DNA from: Poriferisodalis sp965262965 | GTDB taxonomy: Bacteria; Actinomycetota; Acidimicrobiia; Acidimicrobiales; Poriferisodalaceae | Assembly: GCF_965262965.1 (NCBI RefSeq) | Contig: NZ_OZ253573.1 | Location: 868,001 to 932,000 of the forward strand | Length of the DNA: 64,000 bases | Reading direction: 5' to 3' | In this document: positions 9,755 to 17,702 of the stretch, piece by piece | Layout of the letters: every line of letters begins with the position of its first letter | How positions within the stretch are numbered: the stretch's first letter is position 1 | Made by a program: the position numbers and the translations under genes | Notes under the pieces: model-generated | The model's database searches: none | The model's input: only the letters and a program-made list of their open reading frames with translations | What the model was told of the DNA's origin: nothing

Positions 9755-11081
9755 GAGGGTGGGTTGAGGGTCCGTTTGTAGGGGTCGAGGCCCTGCTGGG
9801 ATCGGTGTTGTGAGACGCCGAACCCTGGAGGGCCTCGATGAAGCGTGATGTTATGTCGGTGCGGCTGTGGCTGCCGCGTGTCGAAGTGCTGGGGGTGGTG
9901 GTCGACGCGCCTGAGCGGCTGGTGGTGCGGGTGCGCTCGACGGTGCGCCGCCCGTGTTGTCCTGATTGCGGGACCCCGAGCGGGAAGGCTCATGATCGCC
10001 GTGACCGGGAGATCCGCGACTTGGAGGTGTCGGGCCGGCCGGTGACGCTGGTGTTCGAGCAGCGGCGCATGGTCTGCGGCGTCTGCGGCGGCCGGCGGTT
10101 CATGGAGGACCACCCGGCGTTCGAGGGCCGTGTCACGGCGCGTCTGGCCCGTCGGCTGGTGGCCGACGCGCGTCAGATGACGGTCAACGCGGCGGCGAAG
10201 CGTCACAAGGTGGGCTGGAAGCTGGTCAACGCTTTGGTGGTGGCCTGGGCGGGTCTGGTCGCCGACCATCGTCGGCGGCAAAGGTGTCGGGTGCTGTTGG
10301 TGGACGAGACCTCGATCCGCAAGCGGCACCGGTATGTGACGGTGCTCGTCAACGGCGACACCGGCGAGGTGCTCGCCATGGTGCCCCACCGCGACACCCA
10401 GGCTCTGAGCGGCTTTCTGGCTGCCCAGGGGCATAGATGGTGCCGCGGCGTGAAGGTCGTGGTGTCCGACGGCTCCAAGGCGTACAAGGCAGCCATAGAG
10501 GCGCGGCTCGGCCACGCCCGCCATGTGCTGGACCGGTTCCACGTCATCAGATGGTTCCAAGCCGGCCTGATCGCTGTGCGCCGCGACGTGCAGCGTCGCC
10601 CCGAAGGCTCCAAACCGGCATTCGATCCCGAAGTGTTCCGATCCAGGTTCTTGCTCATGCGTCGGCCCGACAAGCTCGACGCGGCCGAGCAGTCCCGGCT
10701 CGACGCGCTGTTCGCCGCCCACCCGCGGCTCAAAGCAGCATGGGACGCGCTCGGCGAGCTGCACCAGCTCTATCTCGCCGACGACCGCGAAGGCGCCCTC
10801 GAAGCGCTCGACCGGTTCGCCGACATCTACGGCACCGGCGACATACCCGAGTTCAGCGACACCGTCGACACATTCCTCGCCTGGCACCAGCAGATCCTCA
10901 ACTGGCACCAAACGGGACGGCCCAGCAACGGCCGCATCGAAGGAACCAACAACCTGCTCCAAGTCCTGCGACGCCGAGCCCACGGCTTCACCAACTACGC
11001 CAACTTCGAAGCCCGCGGCCTCCTCCTAACATGAACCCCGCCGAGCCCAGCAGCCCGAATCCCAACAAAAGACGAAGGCTC
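9732..11081 (+). mobile_element. ISL3-family insertion sequence (complete, 1350 bp)
   Basis: Bounded by 23-bp imperfect inverted repeats at 9732-9754 and 11059-11081 and flanked by the exact 8-bp direct repeat CACTGATC (9724-9731 and 11082-11089). Eight-base duplications are typical for ISL3. It carries one intact transposase gene. It lies inside a restriction endonuclease gene, and the host frame is restored exactly when the element is excised in silico, so the insertion looks recent. Confidence 0.9.
9838..11034 (+). CDS. ISL3-family transposase
   Basis: A 398-residue intact transposase. An N-terminal zinc-finger-like pair of Cys motifs (CPDC ~42-45 and CGVC ~82-85) precedes a helix-turn-helix. 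The DDE catalytic domain follows with Asp in LLVDETSIRK, Asp in VVSDGSKAYK and Glu in GRIEGTNN. The C-terminal GFTNYANFEARGLL segment is characteristic of the family. The length agrees with ISL3 transposases. No frameshift is present, so the element may still be mobile. Confidence 0.93.
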   Translation: MKRDVMSVRLWLPRVEVLGVVVDAPERLVVRVRSTVRRPCCPDCGTPSGKAHDRRDREIRDLEVSGRPVTLVFEQRRMVCGVCGGRRFMEDHPAFEGRVTARLARRLVADARQMTVNAAAKRHKVGWKLVNALVVAWAGLVADHRRRQRCRVLLVDETSIRKRHRYVTVLVNGDTGEVLAMVPHRDTQALSGFLAAQGHRWCRGVKVVVSDGSKAYKAAIEARLGHARHVLDRFHVIRWFQAGLIAVRRDVQRRPEGSKPAFDPEVFRSRFLLMRRPDKLDAAEQSRLDALFAAHPRLKAAWDALGELHQLYLADDREGALEALDRFADIYGTGDIPEFSDTVDTFLAWHQQILNWHQTGRPSNGRIEGTNNLLQVLRRRAHGFTNYANFEARGLLLT

Positions 11082-11089
11082 CACTGATC
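11059..11089. repeat. Right terminal inverted repeat and target duplication of the ISL3-type element
   Basis: The right inverted repeat occupies 11059-11081 (ATCCCAACAAAAG outward). It is followed by CACTGATC at 11082-11089, the second copy of the target duplication. Confidence 0.88.
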
Positions 11090-11197
11090 TGGCGCCGTGG
11101 CAGGACGACGAGTCTCGTATCGGCGCGATACAGCACATAGACAAGCGGTGGTCGAGGTCACTGAGCGACCTGCTGGCCGCAATCCCTTGAGGGCAGG

Positions 11198-12391
11198 TCA
11201 GGCGACCTCGGCAACGCTTGCGGCTACGACCTGCGACAAGCGAGGCGGCACAGCGTTACCGAACTGCATCTGAGCGGAGGCACGGGTGCCGACTACGTCG
11301 TAGTCATCCGGAAATGTGAAGAGCCGCCGCAGCTCCGGCACGCGCAGGCGGCGATTGTCCCAGTGGAACGGGCCCACGTTCGGGCCGGGCCTGGCTTGAA
11401 TCGTCGGGGCTGGACGCTGGGGATCCAGCTTGAGCAAGAAAGACCAATATCTCGAGCGCCACTCGAAAAGTGGTGCCGGGTGCCCACGTTTCGCAGTGAA
11501 GTACAGGTAGTTGTCGCCTGGCGGAATCTCGGGCAGCAAGTGGCTCCATCGACCGCGGATAGTTTCCTCGGGCTCAGGGTCGGTGGCGAGGCCTCGCAGT
11601 GCCTCGCCAGCCGTGACATGCGCGAGCGGCCCTCCGCCGCTGCGTCGGCGCTCCCAAGAGCCATGGTGGGTTGGCACAGGAAATTCGGGCAGCGGCTCTC
11701 CCGCAGAGGCACCAATGATGAACAATCGAGGCCTCGCCTGCGGCACGCCGTAGTCAGCCGCGTTGAGCACGCGCCACTGGCACCTATAGCGGGCGGCATC
11801 GATCTCTCTCAGCAAGCGTTCAAACGCTGGCCGGCTGGCCTTGTTGTTGAACGTCAACGCATAGACATTCTCGAAGATGAAAAACCGCGGCCTGGCTTCG
11901 GCGAGTACCGCCGTGTAGGCCTGCAACAGGCTCGCCGCCGGATCGACACCGTCCCGCTTCCAGTCGAGCCAGTAGCCGGACTTGGAGAATGCAACACAAG
12001 GCGGGCCGCCGATGAGCAGATCTGGCCGCTCGGTTTTGCTGAATCCGCCAGCGCGAAGTATGTCTCGCGCCGTGACGCCATCGCCGCTGCCTGTGGCCAG
12101 CGGGTAGAGGTCTGCGCGCATCACTCCGAGCAGGCCCGGAAAGTGCTCTCCCGCATTCTTCTCCATCGTGTCGGCGGCATTGTCATCCCATTCGACCGCC
12201 ACGGTCGTGCGAAAACCTGCAGCTTCGGTTCCCAAGTCGAGCCCGCCGGCGCCGGAGAACAACGAGATTGCACCGCCCAGCTCCACGGCATCAGTGTGGC
12301 TTCTCGAGTGACCCGGGGCGCGCATCCACCCTGCAGCTTCGAAGTCCAGTCGATGGCACTTCGCGGAGGCGTCTTCCCGCCGAGAGGTCAT
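11198..12391 (-). CDS. DNA (cytosine-5) methyltransferase of a type II R-M system
   Basis: A 397-residue C5-cytosine methyltransferase. Motif I FSGAGGLDLG (~45-54) binds S-adenosylmethionine. Motif IV GGPPCVAF holds the catalytic Cys at ~132. Motif VI FENV is at ~173-176, motif VIII QARPRLFIIG at ~208, a target-recognition region follows, and motif X FGNAVPP is near ~375. It modifies a specific DNA site to protect it from the partner nuclease. All motifs are intact, while the convergent nuclease gene (8669-11189) is split by an insertion sequence, so this is now effectively an orphan methyltransferase. The first ~38 residues precede the family core, so the true start could be further in. Confidence 0.92.
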   Translation of the reverse strand: MTSRREDASAKCHRLDFEAAGWMRAPGHSRSHTDAVELGGAISLFSGAGGLDLGTEAAGFRTTVAVEWDDNAADTMEKNAGEHFPGLLGVMRADLYPLATGSGDGVTARDILRAGGFSKTERPDLLIGGPPCVAFSKSGYWLDWKRDGVDPAASLLQAYTAVLAEARPRFFIFENVYALTFNNKASRPAFERLLREIDAARYRCQWRVLNAADYGVPQARPRLFIIGASAGEPLPEFPVPTHHGSWERRRSGGGPLAHVTAGEALRGLATDPEPEETIRGRWSHLLPEIPPGDNYLYFTAKRGHPAPLFEWRSRYWSFLLKLDPQRPAPTIQARPGPNVGPFHWDNRRLRVPELRRLFTFPDDYDVVGTRASAQMQFGNAVPPRLSQVVAASVAEVA

Positions 12392-12487
12392 GGCCGCAAA
12401 TTACGAGCCCGCTGTGACAGTCATGCTGTTTGGGCCAGTGGTTCGGGCCTGAGCTCGACCCGTCGTGACGCGGGCTGGATGCCTAGT

Positions 12488-13399
12488 TCAGTTGGTTGAG
12501 GCAATGAAGTCTGCAAGCACGGCTGCAAGCTCGGGGCCGCGGTCTTCCTGAAGGAAGTGCGATGCGCCCTCGATGGTGGTGTGCGCTTGATCCTGTGCGC
12601 CGGGAACTCGCGCCCGGAACGGCTTGTCGGCACCCTGGGTGACCGGGTCACTGTCGCTGAAGCAGCACAGGAACGGCTTCGTGAACTGCTCAAGCAGGCC
12701 CCAGGCCTCACGGTTGGCGGGAGCCTCGGGGTCGTCGGGCGAGGTGCACACGAAGGACGGCCAGATGCGAGCGCCGGCCTTGTAGGAGTCGTCGGGGAAC
12801 GGCGCGTTGTACGCGTCGACCTCGTCGGCGGAAAGGTCGGTCAGGCAGCCGCCGTTCACGATGTCGCCGATCGGGAAGACGGGCGATTCCTGGGAGTATT
12901 TCTGCCACGCCATGAACGCGTCGCTGGGCCTGCGGTCCCCTGTGGGCAACCCGGTGTTGGAGATCGCCACACGAGCGAAGCGATCGGGCTGGGCCGTCAC
13001 GAGACGCAGGCCGATCAGACCGCCCCAGTCCTGGCCGAAGAACGTGATGTCGCTGAGGCCGAGGCAGTCGAACACCAGACTCGACATCCAGTCGACGTGG
13101 CGGGCGTAGCTGTAGTCGGTCATCTCGGCGGGCTTGTCGCTGCGCCCGAAGCCAACCTGGTCCGGCACGATCACACGATGGCCGGCGTCGGCGAGCGACC
13201 GAATCATGTGCCGGTAGAGGTACGCCCACGAGGGCTCTCCGTGCAGCAGCAGCACGGGCGCGGCATCTGCTGGTCCTTCGTCCAGGTAGTGCACTCGGAG
13301 CGTGCCGCCGTCGCCGTCGGGGACTTCGGCATAGTGCGGTTCGAAGTCGTAGTCGGGAAGACCCTCGAACCGTTCGTCGGGTGTGCGCAGGGTGTGCAT
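12488..13399 (-). CDS. Haloalkane dehalogenase (alpha/beta hydrolase, DhlA-like)
   Basis: A 303-residue alpha/beta hydrolase closely patterned on subfamily I haloalkane dehalogenases. It begins MHTLRTPDERFEGLPDY. The oxyanion-hole motif HGEPSWAYLYR, the nucleophile Asp in GQDWGG (with the halide-binding Trp beside it) and the catalytic His in GASHFLQED are visible. It would hydrolyse a carbon-halogen bond to an alcohol plus halide in the cytosol. The ATG at 13399 lies four bases after the stop of the upstream MBL gene, so translation is probably coupled; an in-frame start at 13441 would overlap that gene. A second dehalogenase is at 60227. Confidence 0.9.
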   Translation of the reverse strand: MHTLRTPDERFEGLPDYDFEPHYAEVPDGDGGTLRVHYLDEGPADAAPVLLLHGEPSWAYLYRHMIRSLADAGHRVIVPDQVGFGRSDKPAEMTDYSYARHVDWMSSLVFDCLGLSDITFFGQDWGGLIGLRLVTAQPDRFARVAISNTGLPTGDRRPSDAFMAWQKYSQESPVFPIGDIVNGGCLTDLSADEVDAYNAPFPDDSYKAGARIWPSFVCTSPDDPEAPANREAWGLLEQFTKPFLCCFSDSDPVTQGADKPFRARVPGAQDQAHTTIEGASHFLQEDRGPELAAVLADFIASTN

Positions 13400-13403
13400 G
13401 ATC

Positions 13404-13874
13404 TCAGTCTCCGCTGTCGGTTTCGGTTGGGATTTCGACACGATGCAGGTCGTCGCCGACCTCGATCACACCGTCGAAGTGGGCTGCCGCCATGTCGTGC
13501 CATTCAGCGCCGCCGCCAGGTGGGAACGGTGGCACGTAATGCGTGAGGATGAGGGTGCCTACGCCCGCTCGCTGGGCAGTCTGGGCCGCCTCGGCTGGCG
13601 ATGAGTGGTACCCGAGAGTGTCCTTGATCCGCTGGAACGGCAGCTGAGCGATGACGTCGTTGAGGTCAGTGATGTGATCGCTGTGCAGGTGCGTCAACAG
13701 CACGGCACTCAGGTTCGGCGCGCCCACTCCGGCGGCTGCCATCCGCATCAGCACGCCACGCCCGGCGTCCACCAGATAGTGCTCGTCCCCGGCAGAGATC
13801 AGCGTCGACGGCCCAGCCCGGTTTGGATCAGGCAACGGACTGCCCGTTCCAAGCAAAGTGACGGCGAGGCTCAT
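13404..13874 (-). CDS. Metallo-beta-lactamase-fold protein with large internal deletion
   Basis: A 156-residue protein matching both ends of the 273-residue MBL-fold protein at 36683-37504 but lacking its middle. It keeps the N-terminal GTGSPLPDxNRAGPSTLI strand, the metal motif HLHSDH (~62-67) and LNDVI. It then jumps to the C-terminal YHS...AAQTAxRAG...LTH segment and ends with GDDL. About 125 residues (~375 bp, in frame) are missing, including the regions that supply the ATEH and GD metal ligands in the paralogue. It is therefore unlikely to be a normal hydrolase and may be a decaying gene. It is divergent from the macrodomain fusion at 14047 and coupled to the dehalogenase downstream. Confidence 0.75.
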   Translation of the reverse strand: MSLAVTLLGTGSPLPDPNRAGPSTLISAGDEHYLVDAGRGVLMRMAAAGVGAPNLSAVLLTHLHSDHITDLNDVIAQLPFQRIKDTLGYHSSPAEAAQTAQRAGVGTLILTHYVPPFPPGGGAEWHDMAAAHFDGVIEVGDDLHRVEIPTETDSGD

Positions 13875-14046
13875 GTGGCGATCCGATCGTGACCATCGAG
13901 GCCTCGACCGGCGAGCATCCCATGTCCCGACGAGCCGTCCTCAGCGCGCCAGAAGCTAGTGGTGAAGCCATGTATTGCGTGTCTGTTGCTGCACACTGTC
14001 ACATGGTCCAATTGGTCACAACGCCGAGGAATCGAGCGCTCCACTG

Positions 14047-15012
14047 ATGGCTCAGCCGACAATCGACAGCATCCCGGTCGCCTACACACCCCCGGGCGGG
14101 TACGACGCCTTCCCCGCGCCGGTGCTCGCCGGTTGCGTCGAGCCGACCCCCGACGAAGCACCAGCCATCGGCGGGCGGTGGCAGACGGTCGATGTGGTTG
14201 TCGACGGCGAAAGCGTGCCTGATCATCCCGGGCTCAACCATGTCCAGCGCATCGAGCAGGCGGGAGATCGAGTGGTCGTCACCGGCGGAGGGATCATTCA
14301 CGACATGCGATGTGACGGCACCGAAGCCAACGGTGTCCACGACGTGGCCGAGTTCGACAAGAGCACCCCCATCCATGTGATTGCTACCTACGAGGACGGC
14401 GTCCATGTCCTGCGGCCGATCGGCATGGACATCGAGGTCAGGCGCTGGCGAGACGGCGAGCACATGATGTGGCAGTACCTCGGCTACACCGCCAGGCTTC
14501 GCCGCATCGGCCCACGCCTCGAGGTGGTGCTCGGCGACATCACTGCTGAACGCGTCGATGCCATCGTCAATGCCGCTAACGAGACCTTGTTGGGCGGAGG
14601 CGGTGTCGACGGCGCAATCCATCGGGCGGCCGGACCCGAACTGCTCGCACACTGCCGCACACTCGGGGGCTGCCCCACTGGGCAGGCCAAGATCACGCCG
14701 GGTTTCGGGCTGCCTGCTCGCTGGGTGATCCACACCGTCGGTCCCATCTGGCACGGTGGCTCCCACGGCGAGGCCGAACTGCTGGCGTCGTGCTATCGGG
14801 ATTCGCTTGCCAGGACCGACGAGGTGGGCGCCACGTCCATCGCTTTCCCCGCCATCTCCACTGGCGTCTACGGCTACCCCGTCGCGCCTGCCACGCAGAT
14901 TGCGATCGACGCCGTTCGCAGCACATCCACCAAGGTCGAACTCGTCCGTTTCGTCTGCTTCAACGACGAGGCCCTCAACGCCTACCGAGCCGTCCTCGGC
15001 CCTAACCCATGA
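14047..15012 (+). CDS. Fusion: conserved unknown domain + macrodomain (ADP-ribose-binding)
   Basis: A 321-residue two-domain protein. Residues ~1-155 (SIPVAYTPPGG, RVVVTGGGIIHDMRCDG, HDVAEFDKSTPIHVI, RRWRDGEHMMWQYLGYTARL) match the whole stand-alone protein at 36103-36630. Residues ~158-321 form a macrodomain of the YmdB/MacroD type: LEVVLGDITAERVDAIVNAAN, LLGGGGVDGAIHRAAG, CPTGQAKITPG, WVIHTVGP and PAISTGVYGYP. Macrodomains bind ADP-ribose and several remove it from proteins or from O-acetyl-ADP-ribose. The N-terminal domain has no assigned function. The start at ATG 14047 matches the start of the paralogue. The stop overlaps the next start (ATGA), so it is coupled to the cytochrome gene. 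It is divergent from the MBL gene at 13404. Confidence 0.85.
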   Translation: MAQPTIDSIPVAYTPPGGYDAFPAPVLAGCVEPTPDEAPAIGGRWQTVDVVVDGESVPDHPGLNHVQRIEQAGDRVVVTGGGIIHDMRCDGTEANGVHDVAEFDKSTPIHVIATYEDGVHVLRPIGMDIEVRRWRDGEHMMWQYLGYTARLRRIGPRLEVVLGDITAERVDAIVNAANETLLGGGGVDGAIHRAAGPELLAHCRTLGGCPTGQAKITPGFGLPARWVIHTVGPIWHGGSHGEAELLASCYRDSLARTDEVGATSIAFPAISTGVYGYPVAPATQIAIDAVRSTSTKVELVRFVCFNDEALNAYRAVLGPNP

Positions 15013-15422
15013 AAGCACAACTGTCCCACGCGTTTGCTTCCGCGGTTCTCGCAGCGTGCCTCGTCGCCTCGGGATGCGGATCCACGGATGCAACATCGGA
15101 GGCCACGGACGGCACTCAAGCCGATCCGACAGCGAGCGTCGACGCTCCCGTCGACGGGGCGGCGGTCTACCAGCAGTACTGCGCTGAATGCCACGGCGTC
15201 GACCTTCGTGGCACGGACAAGGGCCCGTCGCAGCTATCCATCATCTACGAGCCCGATCATCACAGCGACTACTCCTTCCGCTCAGCCATCAGTGAAGGCG
15301 CGCCCGAGCATCACTGGTGGTTCGGCGACATGCCGCCGGTCGAGGGCATTTCCGATGCCGAGATCGAGGCAGTGATCGTCTTCGTTCGAGCTGAACAGGA
15401 ACGCCTCGGCTTCGAACAGTGA
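15009..15422 (+). CDS. Cytochrome c lipoprotein
   Basis: A 137-residue exported mono-haem c-type cytochrome. The N-terminus is a lipoprotein signal with lipobox LVASGC (~18-23), then a Thr/Asp-rich linker. The haem site CAECHG (~56-61) and a likely axial Met in GDMPPVEGI follow. It would sit on the outer face of the membrane as an electron carrier or a domain partner of an oxidase. It overlaps the macrodomain gene by four bases (ATGA). Confidence 0.87.
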   Translation: MKAQLSHAFASAVLAACLVASGCGSTDATSEATDGTQADPTASVDAPVDGAAVYQQYCAECHGVDLRGTDKGPSQLSIIYEPDHHSDYSFRSAISEGAPEHHWWFGDMPPVEGISDAEIEAVIVFVRAEQERLGFEQ

Positions 15423-15520
15423 TCGGGATCGGCACGGGCTGATGTGTCCCACGCCGATCTAGTCTCACGGCGCTGGGCGAAAGTGAACTTCACTGCTGGC
15501 GAGGCGAGAGGGAGATCATC

Positions 15521-16333
15521 ATGACAAAACGCATTCTGTTGACAGGGGCATCCACCGGAATCGGCAACGCCACACTGCGGCGACTGGTGGCCGACGGGCA
15601 CGACGTGGTGAGCCTTGACATCAAGGACGCTCCCGAAGGTGCGAGCGAGCACCATCACTGCGACATGTCGGATCCTGCGTCGATCGACGAAGTAGTCGCC
15701 GGGATCGACGGCTCCTTCGATGGGCTCGGCAACATCGCCGGGGTTGCGGGAAGCATGGGCGCCGAGCTGGTGTTGCGTGTCAACGTCTACGGGCTTCGCC
15801 ACGTCACCGAAACACTGCTGGCTGCGGGCAAGCTCGATGACGGCGGCTCGATCGTGAACATCGCCTCGCTGGCGGGCATGGTGTGGAATCGGCACCGCGA
15901 CCGCATCGCCGAGCTGGATGCTGGTCAGGACTTTGCCGCTGGGATCGAAGTGGCCCAGGCATACGACCGCGGCGGACCCAACGCATACACGCTGTCCAAG
16001 GAATGGGTCGTGTCGTACACGAAGCAACTGGCAGGACAGCTGGTGGACCGGGGCATCCGTGTGAACTCGGTCAGCCCCGGCCCCGTGAACACTCCCCTGT
16101 TCCCCTACTTCGAGCAGGACGCAGGCGTCGAGCAGATGGCGTGGTTGAACGAACAGGTCGGCAGGGTTGCCACACCCGACGACCAGGCCCAAGTGGTTGC
16201 TTGGCTGCTCGCTGGTGAGAGCGGCTGGGTGAACGGCGTCGATCTCCCGGTCGACGGCGGCTTGTCAGCTGGCATGACGGTCGGCTGGGCCAATCCCAAG
16301 GACTCGCCAGCATCGCGCTCCCGCAAGTCCTGA
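15521..16333 (+). CDS. Short-chain dehydrogenase/reductase
   Basis: A 270-residue SDR. The nucleotide-binding TGASTGIG is at ~8-15. The chain is unusually short between beta-3 and alpha-4 (GNIAGV in place of NNAG). Ser in NIASLAG and Tyr-Lys in YTLSK are present, separated by a ~40-residue insertion (VWNRHRDRIAEL onward). This pattern resembles 3-alpha-hydroxysteroid dehydrogenase-like SDRs. The substrate is unknown. Shine-Dalgarno GGGAG lies 8 bases before the ATG. Confidence 0.87.
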   Translation: MTKRILLTGASTGIGNATLRRLVADGHDVVSLDIKDAPEGASEHHHCDMSDPASIDEVVAGIDGSFDGLGNIAGVAGSMGAELVLRVNVYGLRHVTETLLAAGKLDDGGSIVNIASLAGMVWNRHRDRIAELDAGQDFAAGIEVAQAYDRGGPNAYTLSKEWVVSYTKQLAGQLVDRGIRVNSVSPGPVNTPLFPYFEQDAGVEQMAWLNEQVGRVATPDDQAQVVAWLLAGESGWVNGVDLPVDGGLSAGMTVGWANPKDSPASRSRKS

Positions 16334-16366
16334 GCACTGCGCAGCTACGTCCGCCGAAGCGGTCGC

Positions 16367-17551
16367 TCAGGAGTCCGCTTGCCCTACGGCAGCGTCGATC
16401 TGCTCGCTGGTCAGCTCGATGCCAAATCCAGGCGCTTCGCTGGGCACAAGCCAACCGTCATCGGGCAGTGACATGCCGGGGGTGGAACGCCAGGCATTCA
16501 TCAGCGACTCACCCGGCGGGCAGCCGACATACATCTCCGCCCAGCGGTTCTGGGCCAGCGCGTGACAGAGATGCTGGCCGTAGCTGTCGTTGCTGCCGCC
16601 GTGCAAGGCCAGCTCGATCCCCGATGAGGCGGCGATGGCCGCGATCCGAAGCACGGCTGTGGCACCCCCCACCCACTGGACATCCGGCTGCAGCACGTCC
16701 ACGAGTCGCTGCTGGGCGGCGTAAGCGAAGGCCCGGTCGGTCAGCCAGCGCTCACCCGCAGCCAGCATCTGAGTGGGCAATCGTCGGCGCACGTCTGCGT
16801 ATCCGGGCCAGTCGTCGGGCTGGGCGTAGTCCTCGATCCAGGTCAGCCGGTACGGGGCCAGCGCTTCGCCGAGACGCACTGCGTAGGAGGCATCTAGCGA
16901 CGACCAGCAGTCCAGCATGATGTCGGCATCGGGCCCGAGTTCTGAGCGAGCGCTCGCCACCAGACGCTCGGTCTCGGTAATGCCAGCAGTGCCTGATCCG
17001 GGCCCGACAGAGCCGGCCAGCTTGAACGCGTCGAATCCCCGGTTGCGCGAGTCGTCGAGGTCATTGCCGGTCGCGTAGCAGCGTGTGCGTTCCCTGGCCG
17101 GACCGCCCATCAGCTCGTAGACGGGTCGGCCCAGAACCTTGCCCTTCAGGTCCCACAGGGCCAGGTCGACCGCGCTGAGGGCGTAGGCAGCCAGGCCTGC
17201 CGCCCCGAAGGCGCTGTTGGCGCTCCGGCTCATCATGTTCCACAGCCGCTCGATGGCGAGAACGCTCTCCCCGACGATCATCGGGCCGAAGAAGTCGTTG
17301 ATGATTGGCATGACCGGCCCTGCCTGGCTGGTCATGCCGACGCCGAAGCTGCCATCAGAGGCAGTGACGACGCACAGAGCGTCGTCCCAAGGAGGCTCGA
17401 ATCGCATCGCCTGGCCGGCGAAGCTGCGATCGCTCGACAGCGCATGCATCATGCCCGTCGAGTCCCACGACGCGGAGGGCGGAGCGGTTCGCCCGAGCAC
17501 TTCAGGCCGCCGCAGCGGGGCCGCTGTCACCTCAACGATCGTCGGCGTCAT
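16367..17551 (-). CDS. Enolase-superfamily (mandelate racemase/muconate lactonizing) enzyme
   Basis: A 394-residue member with the N-terminal capping domain (~1-130) and TIM barrel. Metal ligands are visible as Asp in IMLDCWSS, Glu in WIEDYAQP and Glu in AAGERW. A candidate catalytic His is in ELALHGGSND. These enzymes abstract an alpha proton from carboxylates; acid-sugar dehydratase activity is the most likely role, as the general pattern recalls rhamnonate dehydratase-like members. The ATG at 17551 begins the conserved cap; the longer in-frame extension to 17827 overlaps the divergent alcohol dehydrogenase and is low complexity. It probably shares a regulon with that dehydrogenase, as 151 bp separate the divergent starts. 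Confidence 0.85.
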   Translation of the reverse strand: MTPTIVEVTAAPLRRPEVLGRTAPPSASWDSTGMMHALSSDRSFAGQAMRFEPPWDDALCVVTASDGSFGVGMTSQAGPVMPIINDFFGPMIVGESVLAIERLWNMMSRSANSAFGAAGLAAYALSAVDLALWDLKGKVLGRPVYELMGGPARERTRCYATGNDLDDSRNRGFDAFKLAGSVGPGSGTAGITETERLVASARSELGPDADIMLDCWSSLDASYAVRLGEALAPYRLTWIEDYAQPDDWPGYADVRRRLPTQMLAAGERWLTDRAFAYAAQQRLVDVLQPDVQWVGGATAVLRIAAIAASSGIELALHGGSNDSYGQHLCHALAQNRWAEMYVGCPPGESLMNAWRSTPGMSLPDDGWLVPSEAPGFGIELTSEQIDAAVGQADS

Positions 17552-17702
17552 CGTCGCAGCGTACGGGCGCCCGCTTTGGCGATGTGTCCTGCAGCCGATT
17601 CTGCGGTGCCGGTGACCTAACGTCTTTTGCGGCGTGCCGGGCACGCCACAGACCGGCGTCGGCACAGCCGCGCGGTTTGTCACCAGATGAGGGTCAGCAT
17701 CG

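Larger units (their letters stand above)
8669..11189 (+). pseudogene. Type II restriction endonuclease (PD-(D/E)xK), split by an ISL3-type insertion
   Basis: The uninterrupted part codes for 354 residues from a GTG at 8669 to 9730. A PD-(D/E)xK nuclease core is visible: Pro-Asp at ~281-282 in EDGRPDFE and Glu-Cys-Lys at ~296-298 in LLIECKTAS, with a following EVQKSR. An insertion sequence occupies 9732-11081. Removing it and one copy of its 8-bp target duplication restores the same frame across the junction, adding 33 residues that begin LAPWQDDES and stop at the TGA at 11187-11189; the ancestral protein was about 387 residues. As it stands the frame continues into the element and stops at 9781 after a false tail. 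The gene converges on a cytosine methyltransferase 8 bp away, which supports the nuclease assignment. Its recognition site is unknown. Confidence 0.8.
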
